Of a stretch of DNA of 64,000 bases, positions 53,606-62,606 are shown piece by piece. Position 1 is the first letter of the stretch; each line of letters starts with the position of its first letter. The DNA lies in the NCBI RefSeq assembly GCF_019802345.1, contig NZ_JAINDZ010000020.1, positions 1 to 64,000 of the forward strand. The letters are read 5' to 3'. A model generated the notes under the pieces. The model did no database searches. It had not been told where the DNA came from and saw only the letters and a program-made list of their open reading frames with translations. The position numbers and the translations under genes were made by a program. The DNA is from Methylosinus sp. Sm6 (GTDB lineage Bacteria; Pseudomonadota; Alphaproteobacteria; Rhizobiales; Beijerinckiaceae).

Positions 53606-54823
53606 ATGGATCCGTCTCGTCGTCACGTTCTTCTCAGCGCGATGGTTTCCGTCATGAGTGCTCCGGTTCTTGCCAATGACATCGCTCGATCGCCGTCGGC
53701 GCCGAGTCTGGCTGAAGAGGTGAAGAAGCTGGTCGAGGATCAGTTCTATGATCCCGACCGCGCCAAACGATTTGGCGCGGAAGTTGCCGCCAAGACTGAA
53801 TCTGACATCGAAGCGGTTCGCCGCGGTTTGGCGGCGTTGCGCGCATCTCACACGGCGCTCTATACGGGCGCCGACTTGGACTACTACGAACTGATCGATA
53901 TATTTCTTCCCATTCTACGCAAGCGCAACGACGCCGTGCTGAAGGAGATTTTTCCACCCGATGGGACGCCGTTCTACGACGGGATCGGCATCGCTACCGT
54001 CCGGTCGGGCGACGGGTGGCATGTGTCGGATGTCTACGATGCAGGGCCGGCGCGAGAGGCGGATTTTAAGGTCGGCGATCTATTGGTCAGCGCCGACGGA
54101 CAACCGTTTCATCCGATCCATTCGTTCGTGGGAAGAGGGGGAACGACTGCCACCGTGACGATAAGATCGAGTCTCCGAGGACCGACGCATGAGGTGCGCG
54201 TCAAGGTGAACCGCTTTCGTCCAAATGCGCTTCAAGACGCTTCGATCAAGAGCAGTGTGAAGACGTTCAAGGTCGACGGGACGGAGATCGGATACGTGCG
54301 GCTCTGGACGCACTCCACCCCAGAGTCCCAAAAGGCTCTGCAGTCTCTTCTTTCGACGGAACCATTGAATCGGGCGTCGGCGTTGGTTGTCGATCTCCGG
54401 TGCCGCCATGGAGGGAGCCCGCCACAAGCGGCAGAGATCTTTGTCGGCGCGAGTCCTCAGATCGAAATGATCGGCAGAACAGATTCGATCGTCAATAACT
54501 TTCGATACCGAAAGCCTGTCGTTGGCATAATAGACGGCGGCACGCGGAGCGGAATGGAGCTGTTTGCTTACACCTTGAAGAAAGCAGGAGTCCCACTCGT
54601 GGGCTCCAAGACCGAAGGCGCCGTCTTGGGCGGAACACTCTTTTTGCTCAACGACAAATCATTACTCTATCTCGCAGTCATGGACATCAAAGTAGATGGC
54701 CAACGCCTCGAAGGCCATGGCGTCACTCCAACGGTACCCGTGGCATGGGATAAGCTCTACAGTGAAGGTCGTGATCCGCAATTGTCAGAGGCGATAAGAC
54801 AAGCGAGTGTGTTGTCGCGATAG
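53606..54823 (+). CDS. S41-family peptidase with PDZ domain, exported
   Basis: A 405-residue protein with a signal peptide (RRHVLLSAMVSVMSAPVLA, cleavage near residue 24). The PDZ-like region is near 130-190 (VYDAGPAREADFKVGDLLVS). The peptidase region has IGYVRLWTHSTPESQKALQS, LVVDLRCRHGGSPPQAAEIF, the catalytic Ser in DGGTRSGMELFAYTLKKAG (near 318) and the Lys in GSKTEGAVLG. Ending GHGVTPTVPV is typical of C-terminal processing peptidases. It should cleave exported proteins near their C-termini. GAGGATTCCACC precedes ATG 53606. It stands between the integrase remnant and the RTX remnant. Confidence 0.88.
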   Translation: MDPSRRHVLLSAMVSVMSAPVLANDIARSPSAPSLAEEVKKLVEDQFYDPDRAKRFGAEVAAKTESDIEAVRRGLAALRASHTALYTGADLDYYELIDIFLPILRKRNDAVLKEIFPPDGTPFYDGIGIATVRSGDGWHVSDVYDAGPAREADFKVGDLLVSADGQPFHPIHSFVGRGGTTATVTIRSSLRGPTHEVRVKVNRFRPNALQDASIKSSVKTFKVDGTEIGYVRLWTHSTPESQKALQSLLSTEPLNRASALVVDLRCRHGGSPPQAAEIFVGASPQIEMIGRTDSIVNNFRYRKPVVGIIDGGTRSGMELFAYTLKKAGVPLVGSKTEGAVLGGTLFLLNDKSLLYLAVMDIKVDGQRLEGHGVTPTVPVAWDKLYSEGRDPQLSEAIRQASVLSR

Positions 54824-55502
54824 CGACCGCCGGCAGCAACGCCCTCTATCTGAGCGTCGAAGAGCCCTATGTCGCGGGCAAAATCATCCTCGACAAAGTC
54901 GGCCAGTCCCGGAGGTTCTCGGGCGATGACAGCAATCCTGTGACAGGCCGCTCTTTGGTCTTGCTCGCCCAAGACGCATTGTCCGGCATCGTCCTCGACG
55001 GCAACGGGGGCGGCGTTCGCCTGCTCACGTCGACCGATGTCTACGGCGTGTCCCGAGCGATCGACTTGGTGCCCCGAGCGATCGACTTGGGCTCCACCGG
55101 CAACAGCGGCTCGATCCTCGTCGGAGTACGGCAGCCGCCTCGTTCACGCCCGGCTCTATCGTGAGCGCGGCGTCCGACGGCCTCACCGTTCGCTCCACGC
55201 ATGACGGCTTCGACACCACGCTCGCCATCGGCGCCGACGCCGCCGTCACGCTCACCCAGGCGAGCGGCGCCGACACGCTGGATGGCGGCGCGGGCGTGGA
55301 TGCGCTCGATTACAGCAATAAATTCGAGTCGGTCGTGCTGACGCTGAAGGGGTCGGCCAATACGGTCGCCCCGGTCGACGGCGTCGCCGAGGACACGATC
55401 CGTAATATCGAGAACGTCTACAGCGGCTCGGGCGACGACGTGCTGAGCGGCGACGATCTCGCCAACCTCCTCTCTGGAGGCGGAGGAAACGATGTTTTTT
55501 GA
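54824..55502 (+). pseudogene. RTX/hemolysin-type calcium-binding protein remnant
   Basis: The first part reads ATAGSNALYLSVEEPYVAGK and VGQSRRFSGDDSNPVTGRSL, and after a frame change FTPGSIVSAASDGLTVRSTH. The end carries glycine/Asp-rich RTX repeats: SGADTLDGGAGVDALDYS and GSGDDVLSGDDLANLLSGG, stopping abruptly at GGNDVF. The longest open piece is 55161-55502. A full RTX protein would be much larger, so this is a fragment, probably cargo of the type I secretion system that follows. Confidence 0.7.
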
Positions 55503-55879
55503 GCGGTGTCGGAGGTCGTGGAGCGTCACGTTTCCGCGGCTCCCGAGAACAGCGCAACAGCTTGGAGTCGACGACGATCGCGGCCATCGCTGCGGACACG
55601 ATCGCTCCGAGATTTGTTTGATGGTCTTGAAACTCTCGAGCGCGTGTCGTCGACGACACGCGCTCGAGAAACGCCGACAATCGACAATAGAGCCCGACAT
55701 GATCCGGAACGGCGTTCGTCACCGAAATCGGTGAACGCGCGTCACGCTAGTGCCCCGCTTCATCGAATTTGATGGGCTTCGAGAGCGAGCCTCTCGGGCC
55801 CGCAGTCCAGGGGCCGCGCTTGGACCGCGAGCCCTCAGGCTCGCCCTTCCCCCCGGTCAAATCGGCTGAAGCGCGCCAC
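55503..55879. other. noncoding stretch with a 36-bp perfect palindrome
   Basis: No gene is recognised. A perfect palindrome runs from 55634 to 55669 with arms TCTCGAGCGCGTGTCGTC and its complement. Outside it there may be traces of an insertion sequence end, but I cannot name the family. Confidence 0.6.
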
Positions 55880-55984
55880 TAGAGCGCTTTCCGATCGAAC
55901 GGAATCGTTCGATCGATCAGAATTCGCTCAAACTAAAGAATCCTAGAGCGTTATCCGATCCGTTCGGATCGGATAACGCTCTAG
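55880..55984. repeat. CTAG-bounded palindromic repeat, copy 3
   Basis: A 105-bp element: CTAGAGCGCTTTCCGATCG with the GATCGATCAGAATTCGCTC core, a spacer, then the GAGCGTTATCCGATCC palindrome ending in CTAG. On the minus strand its CTAG supplies the TAG stop of tolC. Confidence 0.88.
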
Positions 55985-57441
55985 TTGTCTCCCGGTCCGT
56001 CCAGCCCGAACCATTTGCCGCGGGCCTTCTCGAGATGGGACGCCGCATCGTAGATCGTCGTTTCCAGCCGCAGCTGCTCGGCCGAGAGGCGGCCGACCGC
56101 GGCGAGCGACGCGTAGGCGGCGACGATGCGGTCGCGTTGCGCGCTCACCAGATCGACGCGCGCGTTGAGCAGCGCCTGCTGGGCGTTCAGCACGTCGAGC
56201 GTCGTGCGCTGCCCCAGCTGCGCCTCGTCGCGCACGCCCTTCAGCGCCACTTCCGCCGCTTTCACCGCCACCCGCCCCGCGGCAATCGAGCCGATCGCCA
56301 TCTTCAGCTGGCTGAAGCTCGATACGACGGCGGCGCGCGCCGCGTCGCGCTGCAGGTCGGCGTTGAAGCGCGCCTGGCTCAATTGCGCCTTGGCCTGGCG
56401 GACCGACGCATATTCGACGCCGCCCTGGTAGATCGGCACGTTGAGCGCGCCGCTCACCTGCGCGGTGAGCTGCCGCGTGCCCGGAATGCCGAAATAGGAT
56501 TCATATTGTTGATTGACCTGCAGATTCGCCGACACGGTGGGGAGCAGCGCGCCTTCGCCGACTTTCACCGCCGACTCGGCGGCGTCGACCTGGTGTCGCG
56601 CCGCGACGACGCTCGGATGCTCTGCGAGCGCGATGCCGATCGCCTCGCCAGAGGACTTCGGCAACAAATGCTCGATCGTCGCCGCCGGCTCCAAATGCTG
56701 CGGCTCGACGCCGACCACCTGACGGAAATTGGCGGCGCTGGTCGCGAGCGTCGCCTCGGCCGAATTCGCCTCCATCTCCGCATGGGCGAGCGCCGCCTGC
56801 GCTTGCGCGACATCGGTGAGGCTGAGCTCGCCGAGCTCCTGCCGATGCCGCGTCACCCGCAATTGCTCTTTCAGGACAGCGATATTGTTCTTGCGCAGGC
56901 CGAGAACGGCCGTGTCGCGCAACACATTCATATAGGCGGTCGCGGCGTTCTGGAGCGTCGTCTGTTCCGTGAGCCGCATCGTCGCTCGCGCGGCGAAAAC
57001 GCCCGACTCGGCCTGACGGACGGAATTATCCGTGCGCCATCCGTCGAACAGCGGCTGCGACAGCACGAAGCCGGCGGCGCGCGGCTCGCCGATGATCTGC
57101 TCGGTGACGTAGAGCCGCTCGTTGAAACCATTGCGGCCGGCCGGCTGGCGCAGCCGGTTGAATTGCGGACCGCCGTTGACGGAGGCGTTGAGCTTCGGCC
57201 GCATGCCTCCCGCCGCCTTGGCGACATCCTCGTCACGCGCCCAGACATTGGCCCGCTGTTGGTTGAGGTCCGGATTGCCGACATAGGCCTTGGCCAGCGC
57301 CGACCCCATGGTTTCCGCCCGCGTCGCGCGGCCATGGAGCGAGGCCAGCAGAGCCGCGCCGAGCAAGAGAGCTCGCCCGAACGGAGCCTCACGTGGAGGG
57401 GCCGCCGACGCCGCGCATCGGTGCGATTTTCGAAACGCCAT
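55981..57441 (-). CDS. TolC-like outer-membrane factor of a type I secretion system
   Basis: A 486-residue protein with a signal peptide (RALLLGAALLASLHGRATRA, cleavage near residue 44). The paired coiled-coil repeats of TolC are visible: LGELSLTDVAQAQAALAHAE (near residue 200) and LGQRTTLDVLNAQQALLNAR (near 415). It forms the outer-membrane tunnel for the adjacent HlyD/HlyB pair. ATG 57441 gives MAFRKSHRC; the frame reaches 57495. The TAG stop at 55981-55983 comes from the palindromic repeat, so the original C-terminus may have been altered. Confidence 0.93.
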   Translation of the reverse strand: MAFRKSHRCAASAAPPREAPFGRALLLGAALLASLHGRATRAETMGSALAKAYVGNPDLNQQRANVWARDEDVAKAAGGMRPKLNASVNGGPQFNRLRQPAGRNGFNERLYVTEQIIGEPRAAGFVLSQPLFDGWRTDNSVRQAESGVFAARATMRLTEQTTLQNAATAYMNVLRDTAVLGLRKNNIAVLKEQLRVTRHRQELGELSLTDVAQAQAALAHAEMEANSAEATLATSAANFRQVVGVEPQHLEPAATIEHLLPKSSGEAIGIALAEHPSVVAARHQVDAAESAVKVGEGALLPTVSANLQVNQQYESYFGIPGTRQLTAQVSGALNVPIYQGGVEYASVRQAKAQLSQARFNADLQRDAARAAVVSSFSQLKMAIGSIAAGRVAVKAAEVALKGVRDEAQLGQRTTLDVLNAQQALLNARVDLVSAQRDRIVAAYASLAAVGRLSAEQLRLETTIYDAASHLEKARGKWFGLDGPGDN

Positions 57442-57504
57442 CACGCAACGCTCTCGACTCTTGGACGCTCTCGACGAGGAGCCATCGGGCTCCATGCCGC
57501 CTTC

Positions 57505-58962
57505 TCATCTTTCACGCAATGCTCGCGACGCGGTCTCGACCAGCGGCGAAAACAAATATTCGAGAATCCGCCGCTTGCCGGTCCTGATCTCGACCGCCAC
57601 GGACATTCCCGGCGAGAGGGGAACATCGACGCCGTCCACGGTCATGAACCGCCGCTCGGGCGCCACGGTCACCGGAAACACCAGATTCTGCACGCGCTGC
57701 GCGCCGCCGAAATAGCTCGCCTTCTGCGACTTGGCCGGATTGGCTTCGGCGATCTGCGCGTCCGGCTCCGGAATGGCGTCGCGCGCCACGCGCGTGACGG
57801 CGCCGTCGAGAGATCCGTAGCGAGTGAAAGGAAAAGACTCGATCTTGATCACCGCCTTTTGACCCGCTTGGATGAAGCCGACGTCCTTGTTCTCCGCATA
57901 GCATTCGATCTCGAGGCCGGCGTCGTCCGGGACGATGCGCATGAGCTCCTCGCCCGGCGAAACGACCTGATGCTTCGAGGTGATGGAGAGTCCGAGAATC
58001 GTGCCGGCGATCGGGCTGACGAGCGTCATATGGCCGGTCCGCGCATGGGCCTTCGACGCCTTCTGCTCGAGATCGTCGATCTGGCGCCCGGCCTCGGCGA
58101 ATTTCTGCGCATTATCGGCGATGAAGCTTTCGAACGCCTTCTCGCGCTCCTTGGCGAGAACATCGACATTGGCGCTGGCCTCGACGAGCTGGCCCTTCTG
58201 CGTCGCCAGCGCCGTCTGCTGGTTCTGCAGCGTCTCCTGAGCGTCGAGCAGGCTCGCCGGCGCGATCGCCTTGCGCGTGACCAGCGCGGCGCGCATCTCG
58301 ACGCGCTTCTTCAGCGTCTCGATGAGAACTTCCTGCGCGGCGATCGTGTTGTCGAGGCGCTTTTCTTCGGCGCGCTTCTCGACGATCTGCGCCTCGAAGC
58401 TCTGCGCCGAGGATCGCAATTGCGCCAAATCGCCGTCGAGGACTCTCTGCTCGCGGCGACGCGTGTCGAGCGGAATATCCTCCGGCCAATCGATCTTCTG
58501 CGCCGGCGCGACCTCTCGCCGCTCGGCCGCGGCGATGGCGATTTTGCGCCGCAGCCATTCGGCGCGGAAGGCGGCGAGCGCCGCCTTGGACGAGGCTTCA
58601 TCCGCGACGGCCTCGGTCGGATCGAGCTCGATCAGAATGTCTCCGGCAGCGACATGTCGTCCGTTCTCCACATGAACGGCGGCGACCTTGCCGATCTCCA
58701 GAGGCTGCACGGTCTTCACGCGGCCGGACGGCTGGATCTTTCCTTGGGCTGTCGCCAATATGTCGATCTCTCCGAAATAGCTCCAGCCGATCGCGAAGAC
58801 CGCCAGCAGGCATATGCTCCACAACAGGCCGATCTGGATCGGCGAGGGCGGCGTTTCCAGAATGGCGAGCGCCGCCGGCAGGAACTCCTGGTCGGAGCGC
58901 GTCATGCGCTGTCGAACCATGTCTCTCTGCTTGTCGGCGAAGCGACGCCAGATCGTCATCAC
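57505..58962 (-). CDS. HlyD-family periplasmic adaptor of a type I secretion system
   Basis: A 485-residue membrane fusion protein. One N-terminal membrane segment (LLWSICLLAVFAIGWSYF, near residue 45) is followed by GKIQPSGRVKTVQPLEIGKV, the lipoyl half-motif VENGRHVAAGDILIELDPTE, long coiled coils (about 120-340), the second lipoyl half and the HlyD signature SPGMSVAVEIRTGKRRILEY near the end. It connects the ABC exporter to TolC. Its ATG overlaps the exporter stop (58959-58962). Confidence 0.94.
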   Translation of the reverse strand: MMTIWRRFADKQRDMVRQRMTRSDQEFLPAALAILETPPSPIQIGLLWSICLLAVFAIGWSYFGEIDILATAQGKIQPSGRVKTVQPLEIGKVAAVHVENGRHVAAGDILIELDPTEAVADEASSKAALAAFRAEWLRRKIAIAAAERREVAPAQKIDWPEDIPLDTRRREQRVLDGDLAQLRSSAQSFEAQIVEKRAEEKRLDNTIAAQEVLIETLKKRVEMRAALVTRKAIAPASLLDAQETLQNQQTALATQKGQLVEASANVDVLAKEREKAFESFIADNAQKFAEAGRQIDDLEQKASKAHARTGHMTLVSPIAGTILGLSITSKHQVVSPGEELMRIVPDDAGLEIECYAENKDVGFIQAGQKAVIKIESFPFTRYGSLDGAVTRVARDAIPEPDAQIAEANPAKSQKASYFGGAQRVQNLVFPVTVAPERRFMTVDGVDVPLSPGMSVAVEIRTGKRRILEYLFSPLVETASRALRER

Positions 58963-61118
58963 GTCCTCGTCAGATCGTTCTGCAACGCCCAGAGATGCGC
59001 ATAAATCCCCTTCCCGGCGAGCAGCTCGTCATGCGTTCCGACCTCGACGATCCGCCCCTCGTGCATGCCGATGATCTTGCTGCAGGGACGCACCGCCTGA
59101 AGCCGATGGGCGATGATGATGACGGTGCGGCCCTTGACGATTTCGAGCATATTCTTCTGGATCACGCGCTCGCTTTCGTAATCGAGCGCGCTGGTCGCCT
59201 CGTCGAAAATCAGGATCGGCGGATTCATGGCGAGCGCGCGGGCGATGGCGATGCGCTGCCGCTGCCCGCCCGAGAGATTGGCGCCGCGCTCCTCGATCAC
59301 CGTGTCATAGCCGCGCGGCAGCTTGCCGACGAATTCGTCGGCGCCGGCGAGCCGCGCCACGCCCATCGCCTGAGCGCGCGACATCGCGGGGTTGGAGAGC
59401 GCGATATTGTCGTGGATCGAGCGGTTGAAAAGAAGATTTTCCTGCAGCACGACGCCGATCTGCGCGCGCAGCCAAGCCGGGCTCACCTGCGAGAGATCGA
59501 CGCCATCGACCAGCACCTGTCCCTGTTCGGGCAGATAGAAGCGCTGAATGAGCTTGGTGAGCGTCGATTTTCCCGACCCCGAGCGGCCGACGACGCCGAC
59601 GACCTCGCCCGGCCGGATCGACAGCGAAATATTCTTCAACACCTCCGGCGCGCCGGGACGATAGCGGAAGGAGACATTGCGCAGCTCGATCGCGCCCTTG
59701 GCCCGCGGCAGATGGCCATGCGCGACATTCAGCGGCTCGGTCGGCATGTTGAGAATGTCGCCGAGCCGGTCGATGGAGATCTGCACCTGCTGGAAATCCT
59801 GCCAGATCTGCGACAGCCGCAGGATCGGCTGCGCCACCTGTCCCGAGATCATGTTGAAGGCGACGAGCTCTCCGACCGACAGCTCGCCGTCGATCACCGC
59901 CTTGGCGCCGAACAGCAGCAGGGCCGCATTGGTCAGCTTGCTCACATATTGGATCGCGCTCTGCCCGCCCGCGCCGACCAATCCCGCGTCAAAGGAGCAG
60001 GAGACATAAGCTGCGAGCTTCTCCTCCCATTGCGCCTGCATGGTCGGCTCGACGGCCGCCGCCTTTATGGTCTGCACGCCGACGATCGACTCGACCAGCA
60101 TCTGCTGGCTTTCGGCCCCGCGGTTGAACTTCTCCTTGATCAGCTCGCGAAGCGCCGGGCGGACCAATTGCGCGATGAGCAGATAGAGCGGGATCGAGAG
60201 CAGCACGATCAGCGTCAGCTTCCACGAATAGGCGAAGAGGACGATGATGAAGACGATGGTGAAGAAGATGTCGAGCGCCGAGAACAGCCCCTGGCCGGTG
60301 AGGAAGGAGCGGATGGTCTCGAGCTCGCGAACGCGCGCGACCGTCTGTCCGGCCGGACGGGTTTCGAAATAGCTCATCGGCAGGCGGAAGAGATGAAAGA
60401 ACAGCCGCCGCCCGAGCTCCACGTCGATCCTGTTGGTCGTGTGCGACAGCGCATAGGTGCGCAGATATTGCAGAACGACGTCGAACAGGCCGATGACGGC
60501 GAGGCCGCCGACGAGGACGAACAGCGTGTCATAGCCCTTGTGGCTGAGCACCTTGTCGATCACCACCTGGAAGAACAGCGGCGTCACGAGCGCGAAGATC
60601 TGCACGATGAAGGAGGCGGCGATCACATGCGCGAGCGCGCGCCGGTAGCGCCAGATCGACGGCAGGAACCATTTGAAGCCGAATGTCTGCGGATCGACGC
60701 CGGCGCCGCCGAGCTTGCGCGAGATGAGGATCGCTTCGCCGCCCATCTCCTCGACGAGGCGCTCGAGCGGCAGCTCGCGATCCGCCCGCGTGATCGGATC
60801 GACCAGCCGATAATTGCCGGACGGGAGCCTTCCGCCGAGCACCTGGAACAAGCCGTCGCGCATGCGGAGGATCGACGGAGCCGGCAAGGCGCCGACGCGA
60901 TCCGCGTCCGGATCGGCGACGATGCGGGCCTTGAGGCCGATCAGAAGCGCGGCGCGCACGATATCCTGAGAACTCACTGGTCCGTCGCGCAGCGCGAGTT
61001 CTCTGCGAATATGCGCCGGATCCGCCACGATTCGGTAATAGGCGGCGACGCCGCATAGCGCCTGCAGTCCGGAATCGACGATTCGCGCGCTGGCGTCCGC
61101 TCCCGCGGCGACATTCAT
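58959..61118 (-). CDS. HlyB-type ABC exporter of a type I secretion system
   Basis: A 719-residue exporter. The N-terminal 130 residues are a C39-like domain (SGLQALCGVAAYYRIVADP) lacking the catalytic His, as in RTX exporters that do not process a leader. The membrane domain (about 155-440) has MSYFETRPAGQTVARVRELE, and the nucleotide-binding domain has GRSGSGKSTLTKLIQRFYLP (Walker A), LSGGQRQRIAIARAL (signature) and ILIFDEATSALD (Walker B). ATG 61118 gives MNVAAGADASAR; the longer frame to 61316 lacks similarity. The neighbouring RTX remnant points to RTX-type cargo. Confidence 0.94.
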   Translation of the reverse strand: MNVAAGADASARIVDSGLQALCGVAAYYRIVADPAHIRRELALRDGPVSSQDIVRAALLIGLKARIVADPDADRVGALPAPSILRMRDGLFQVLGGRLPSGNYRLVDPITRADRELPLERLVEEMGGEAILISRKLGGAGVDPQTFGFKWFLPSIWRYRRALAHVIAASFIVQIFALVTPLFFQVVIDKVLSHKGYDTLFVLVGGLAVIGLFDVVLQYLRTYALSHTTNRIDVELGRRLFFHLFRLPMSYFETRPAGQTVARVRELETIRSFLTGQGLFSALDIFFTIVFIIVLFAYSWKLTLIVLLSIPLYLLIAQLVRPALRELIKEKFNRGAESQQMLVESIVGVQTIKAAAVEPTMQAQWEEKLAAYVSCSFDAGLVGAGGQSAIQYVSKLTNAALLLFGAKAVIDGELSVGELVAFNMISGQVAQPILRLSQIWQDFQQVQISIDRLGDILNMPTEPLNVAHGHLPRAKGAIELRNVSFRYRPGAPEVLKNISLSIRPGEVVGVVGRSGSGKSTLTKLIQRFYLPEQGQVLVDGVDLSQVSPAWLRAQIGVVLQENLLFNRSIHDNIALSNPAMSRAQAMGVARLAGADEFVGKLPRGYDTVIEERGANLSGGQRQRIAIARALAMNPPILIFDEATSALDYESERVIQKNMLEIVKGRTVIIIAHRLQAVRPCSKIIGMHEGRIVEVGTHDELLAGKGIYAHLWALQNDLTRT

Positions 61119-61382
61119 GGCGCGGCGACTGTGGCGCGGACGAACGGCGTGAAGCCGAGGAGGCCGGGAACGGCCCAAAAGACGAGACACATGGCGTAAC
61201 AACTCTATATACGAATGGCTATGCCGCTTTTCTTCATCAGTAAGCCGGCGAGTGAGCCTCAGGCAAGCCAAAAAACGAATCGGAAGACGGGAAACGGCGG
61301 CAAAGTCAGAACGCATTCCTCAGGTTGCGAAATGCTCATTGTGAGACTCGTCATTGACAGAATCCACTCACTCGATGGGCTT

Positions 61383-61479
61383 GAAATTCTAGGGCATGAG
61401 CGCCTCCATGTCCTTGTCGGGCCATCGGTCGGCGATTTGTTCGAGGGTCTGCTGGGCAAAGGCGGACGGGGCAGGGCGA
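61383..61479 (-). pseudogene. IS66 TnpC C-terminal fragment
   Basis: On the minus strand the frame reads QQTLEQIADRWPDKDMEALM then P, a TAG at 61389-61391, and NF. IS66 TnpC proteins end in ...LMPWNF, so TGG has become TAG. Its upstream part is cut by the MITE-like element at 61480. Confidence 0.6.
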
Positions 61480-61652
61480 TCGGGTGAAGAACGACAGGCC
61501 CATCACCCTCGTCCCAAGGAGCCCGCGAAGCGGGCGTCTCGAAGGACGGCAACGGGAAGAAACCTAAAGATTTCGCCGCACGGCCGTCCTTCGAGACGCC
61601 GCCTTCGGCGGCCCCTCAGGACGAGGGTCGGGGATATTATTCTTCACCCGAT
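61480..61652. mobile_element. MITE-like element with 13-bp perfect terminal inverted repeats
   Basis: ATCGGGTGAAGAA at 61480-61492 is perfectly inverted as TTCTTCACCCGAT at 61640-61652. Inside, CCTCGTCC, GGAGCCCGC, GTCTCGAAGGACGG and their counterparts CCGTCCTTCGAGAC, CAGGACGAGG form a long imperfect hairpin. The element is 173 bp long and has no coding capacity. It sits inside an IS66 remnant. I see no clear target duplication. Confidence 0.7.
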
Positions 61653-61790
61653 TGTCCAGGGCTCCCCGCTGTCGGCCAACAGAAATACGAATGCTCCAGG
61701 CGCTCGGCGAACAGACAAAGACCCGACCCGTCCCACCACACGATCTCGATCCGGTCGGGTCTTTTCGCTCGGAAAACGCTCGTCGCGGCT
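61653..61790 (-). pseudogene. IS66 TnpB (Orf2) fragment
   Basis: On the minus strand RPDRIEIVWWDGSGLCLFAE and RLEHSYFCWP match IS66 TnpB, whose hallmark is ...I.WWDG.GL.LF.KRLE...F.WP. Both ends are missing. Upstream of it, to 61946, lies only the promoter region for the STN-domain gene. Confidence 0.7.
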
Positions 61791-61946
61791 ATAAGCAAAA
61801 TTTGCGCTGCATCCGCCGTCGGCGCCTGAGCCGAGGAACCCGCCGGCGACATCGGAGCCCGCTCACGGCATGACACGAGATTGCAATAATTCTTGTCTAA
61901 CCTTCGGCCACTCATGATACTCTTGTGACGTCGAGGGGCGTAGCGT

Positions 61947-62606
61947 TTGATCACCGTGTCGGTCGGAATGGTTCCTCGCGTCGTCGCCATCGTCGGCTTT
62001 GTCGGCGCCGGGAGTTGGACAGCGGCGGAGGAACTGCCCGCGCGTTTCGACATACCGGCCGAGGCTCTTTCGGACGCGCTCTACGCCTACAGCGCGGCGA
62101 CGGGGATCGAGGTCCTCGTTCGGAGCGATATGGTGGAGCGTCGGCAATCGGCCCGGGTCGCTGGGACATATGTCCCGACCGACGCCTTGCGCGCCTTGCT
62201 CTCGGGCACCGGGCTCAGCGCCCGGGCCATCGGCGCGAACGCCGTCACTCTGGCCTCGGCGAACGCCGTCGCGCCGCCCCCGACCGTATTTGTCGCGCCG
62301 CTTTATCCCGATTATTCGTCGGCGTTGCAGGCGGCCGTGACGAGCGCGCTGTGTCGTATGCGCGAGACCCGTCCGGGAGATTATCGGCTCGCGGCGCGTC
62401 TTTGGGTCGGGCGCTCCGGCGCGGTGACGCAGGTGGCTCTGCTGGGAACGACAGGCGACGGCGGCCGCGACGCCCTTCTGACCGCGGCGCTCCGCCGCGT
62501 CGAAGTGGGCGAAGCGCCGCCGGCCGATCTGATCCAGCCGACCACCATGCTGATTTTGCCGAGGCGGCGCGAAACGGCCGAGTGCGCGGGGCGGGCGACT
62601 CCGTGA
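61947..62606 (+). CDS. exported STN-domain protein with TonB-like C-terminus
   Basis: A 219-residue protein: signal peptide (RVVAIVGFVGAGSWTAAEE), then an STN (secretin and TonB N-terminal) domain, FDIPAEALSDALYAYSAATG and IEVLVRSDMVERRQSARVAG, with the block GTYVPTDALRALLSGTGLSA. A TonB-like C-terminal region follows (YSSALQAAVTSALCRMRE, ...ALLTAALRRVEVGEAPPADL). STN domains normally lie in front of TonB receptors and talk to FecR; here the domain is a separate protein. TTG 61947 has AGGGG eight bases upstream; GTG 61956 or ATG 61968 are alternatives. It overlaps the sigma factor gene by four bases. Confidence 0.75.
   Translation: MITVSVGMVPRVVAIVGFVGAGSWTAAEELPARFDIPAEALSDALYAYSAATGIEVLVRSDMVERRQSARVAGTYVPTDALRALLSGTGLSARAIGANAVTLASANAVAPPPTVFVAPLYPDYSSALQAAVTSALCRMRETRPGDYRLAARLWVGRSGAVTQVALLGTTGDGGRDALLTAALRRVEVGEAPPADLIQPTTMLILPRRRETAECAGRATP

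Noticed and set aside
55635-55668. CRISPR or simple terminator for the 36-bp palindrome
   Set aside because: It is a single copy without spacers, and no T-run follows it on either strand.
56035-61058. Two long plus-strand frames antisense to the type I secretion operon
   Set aside because: The minus strand has intact TolC, HlyD and HlyB motifs; the plus-strand products have no motif and biased composition.
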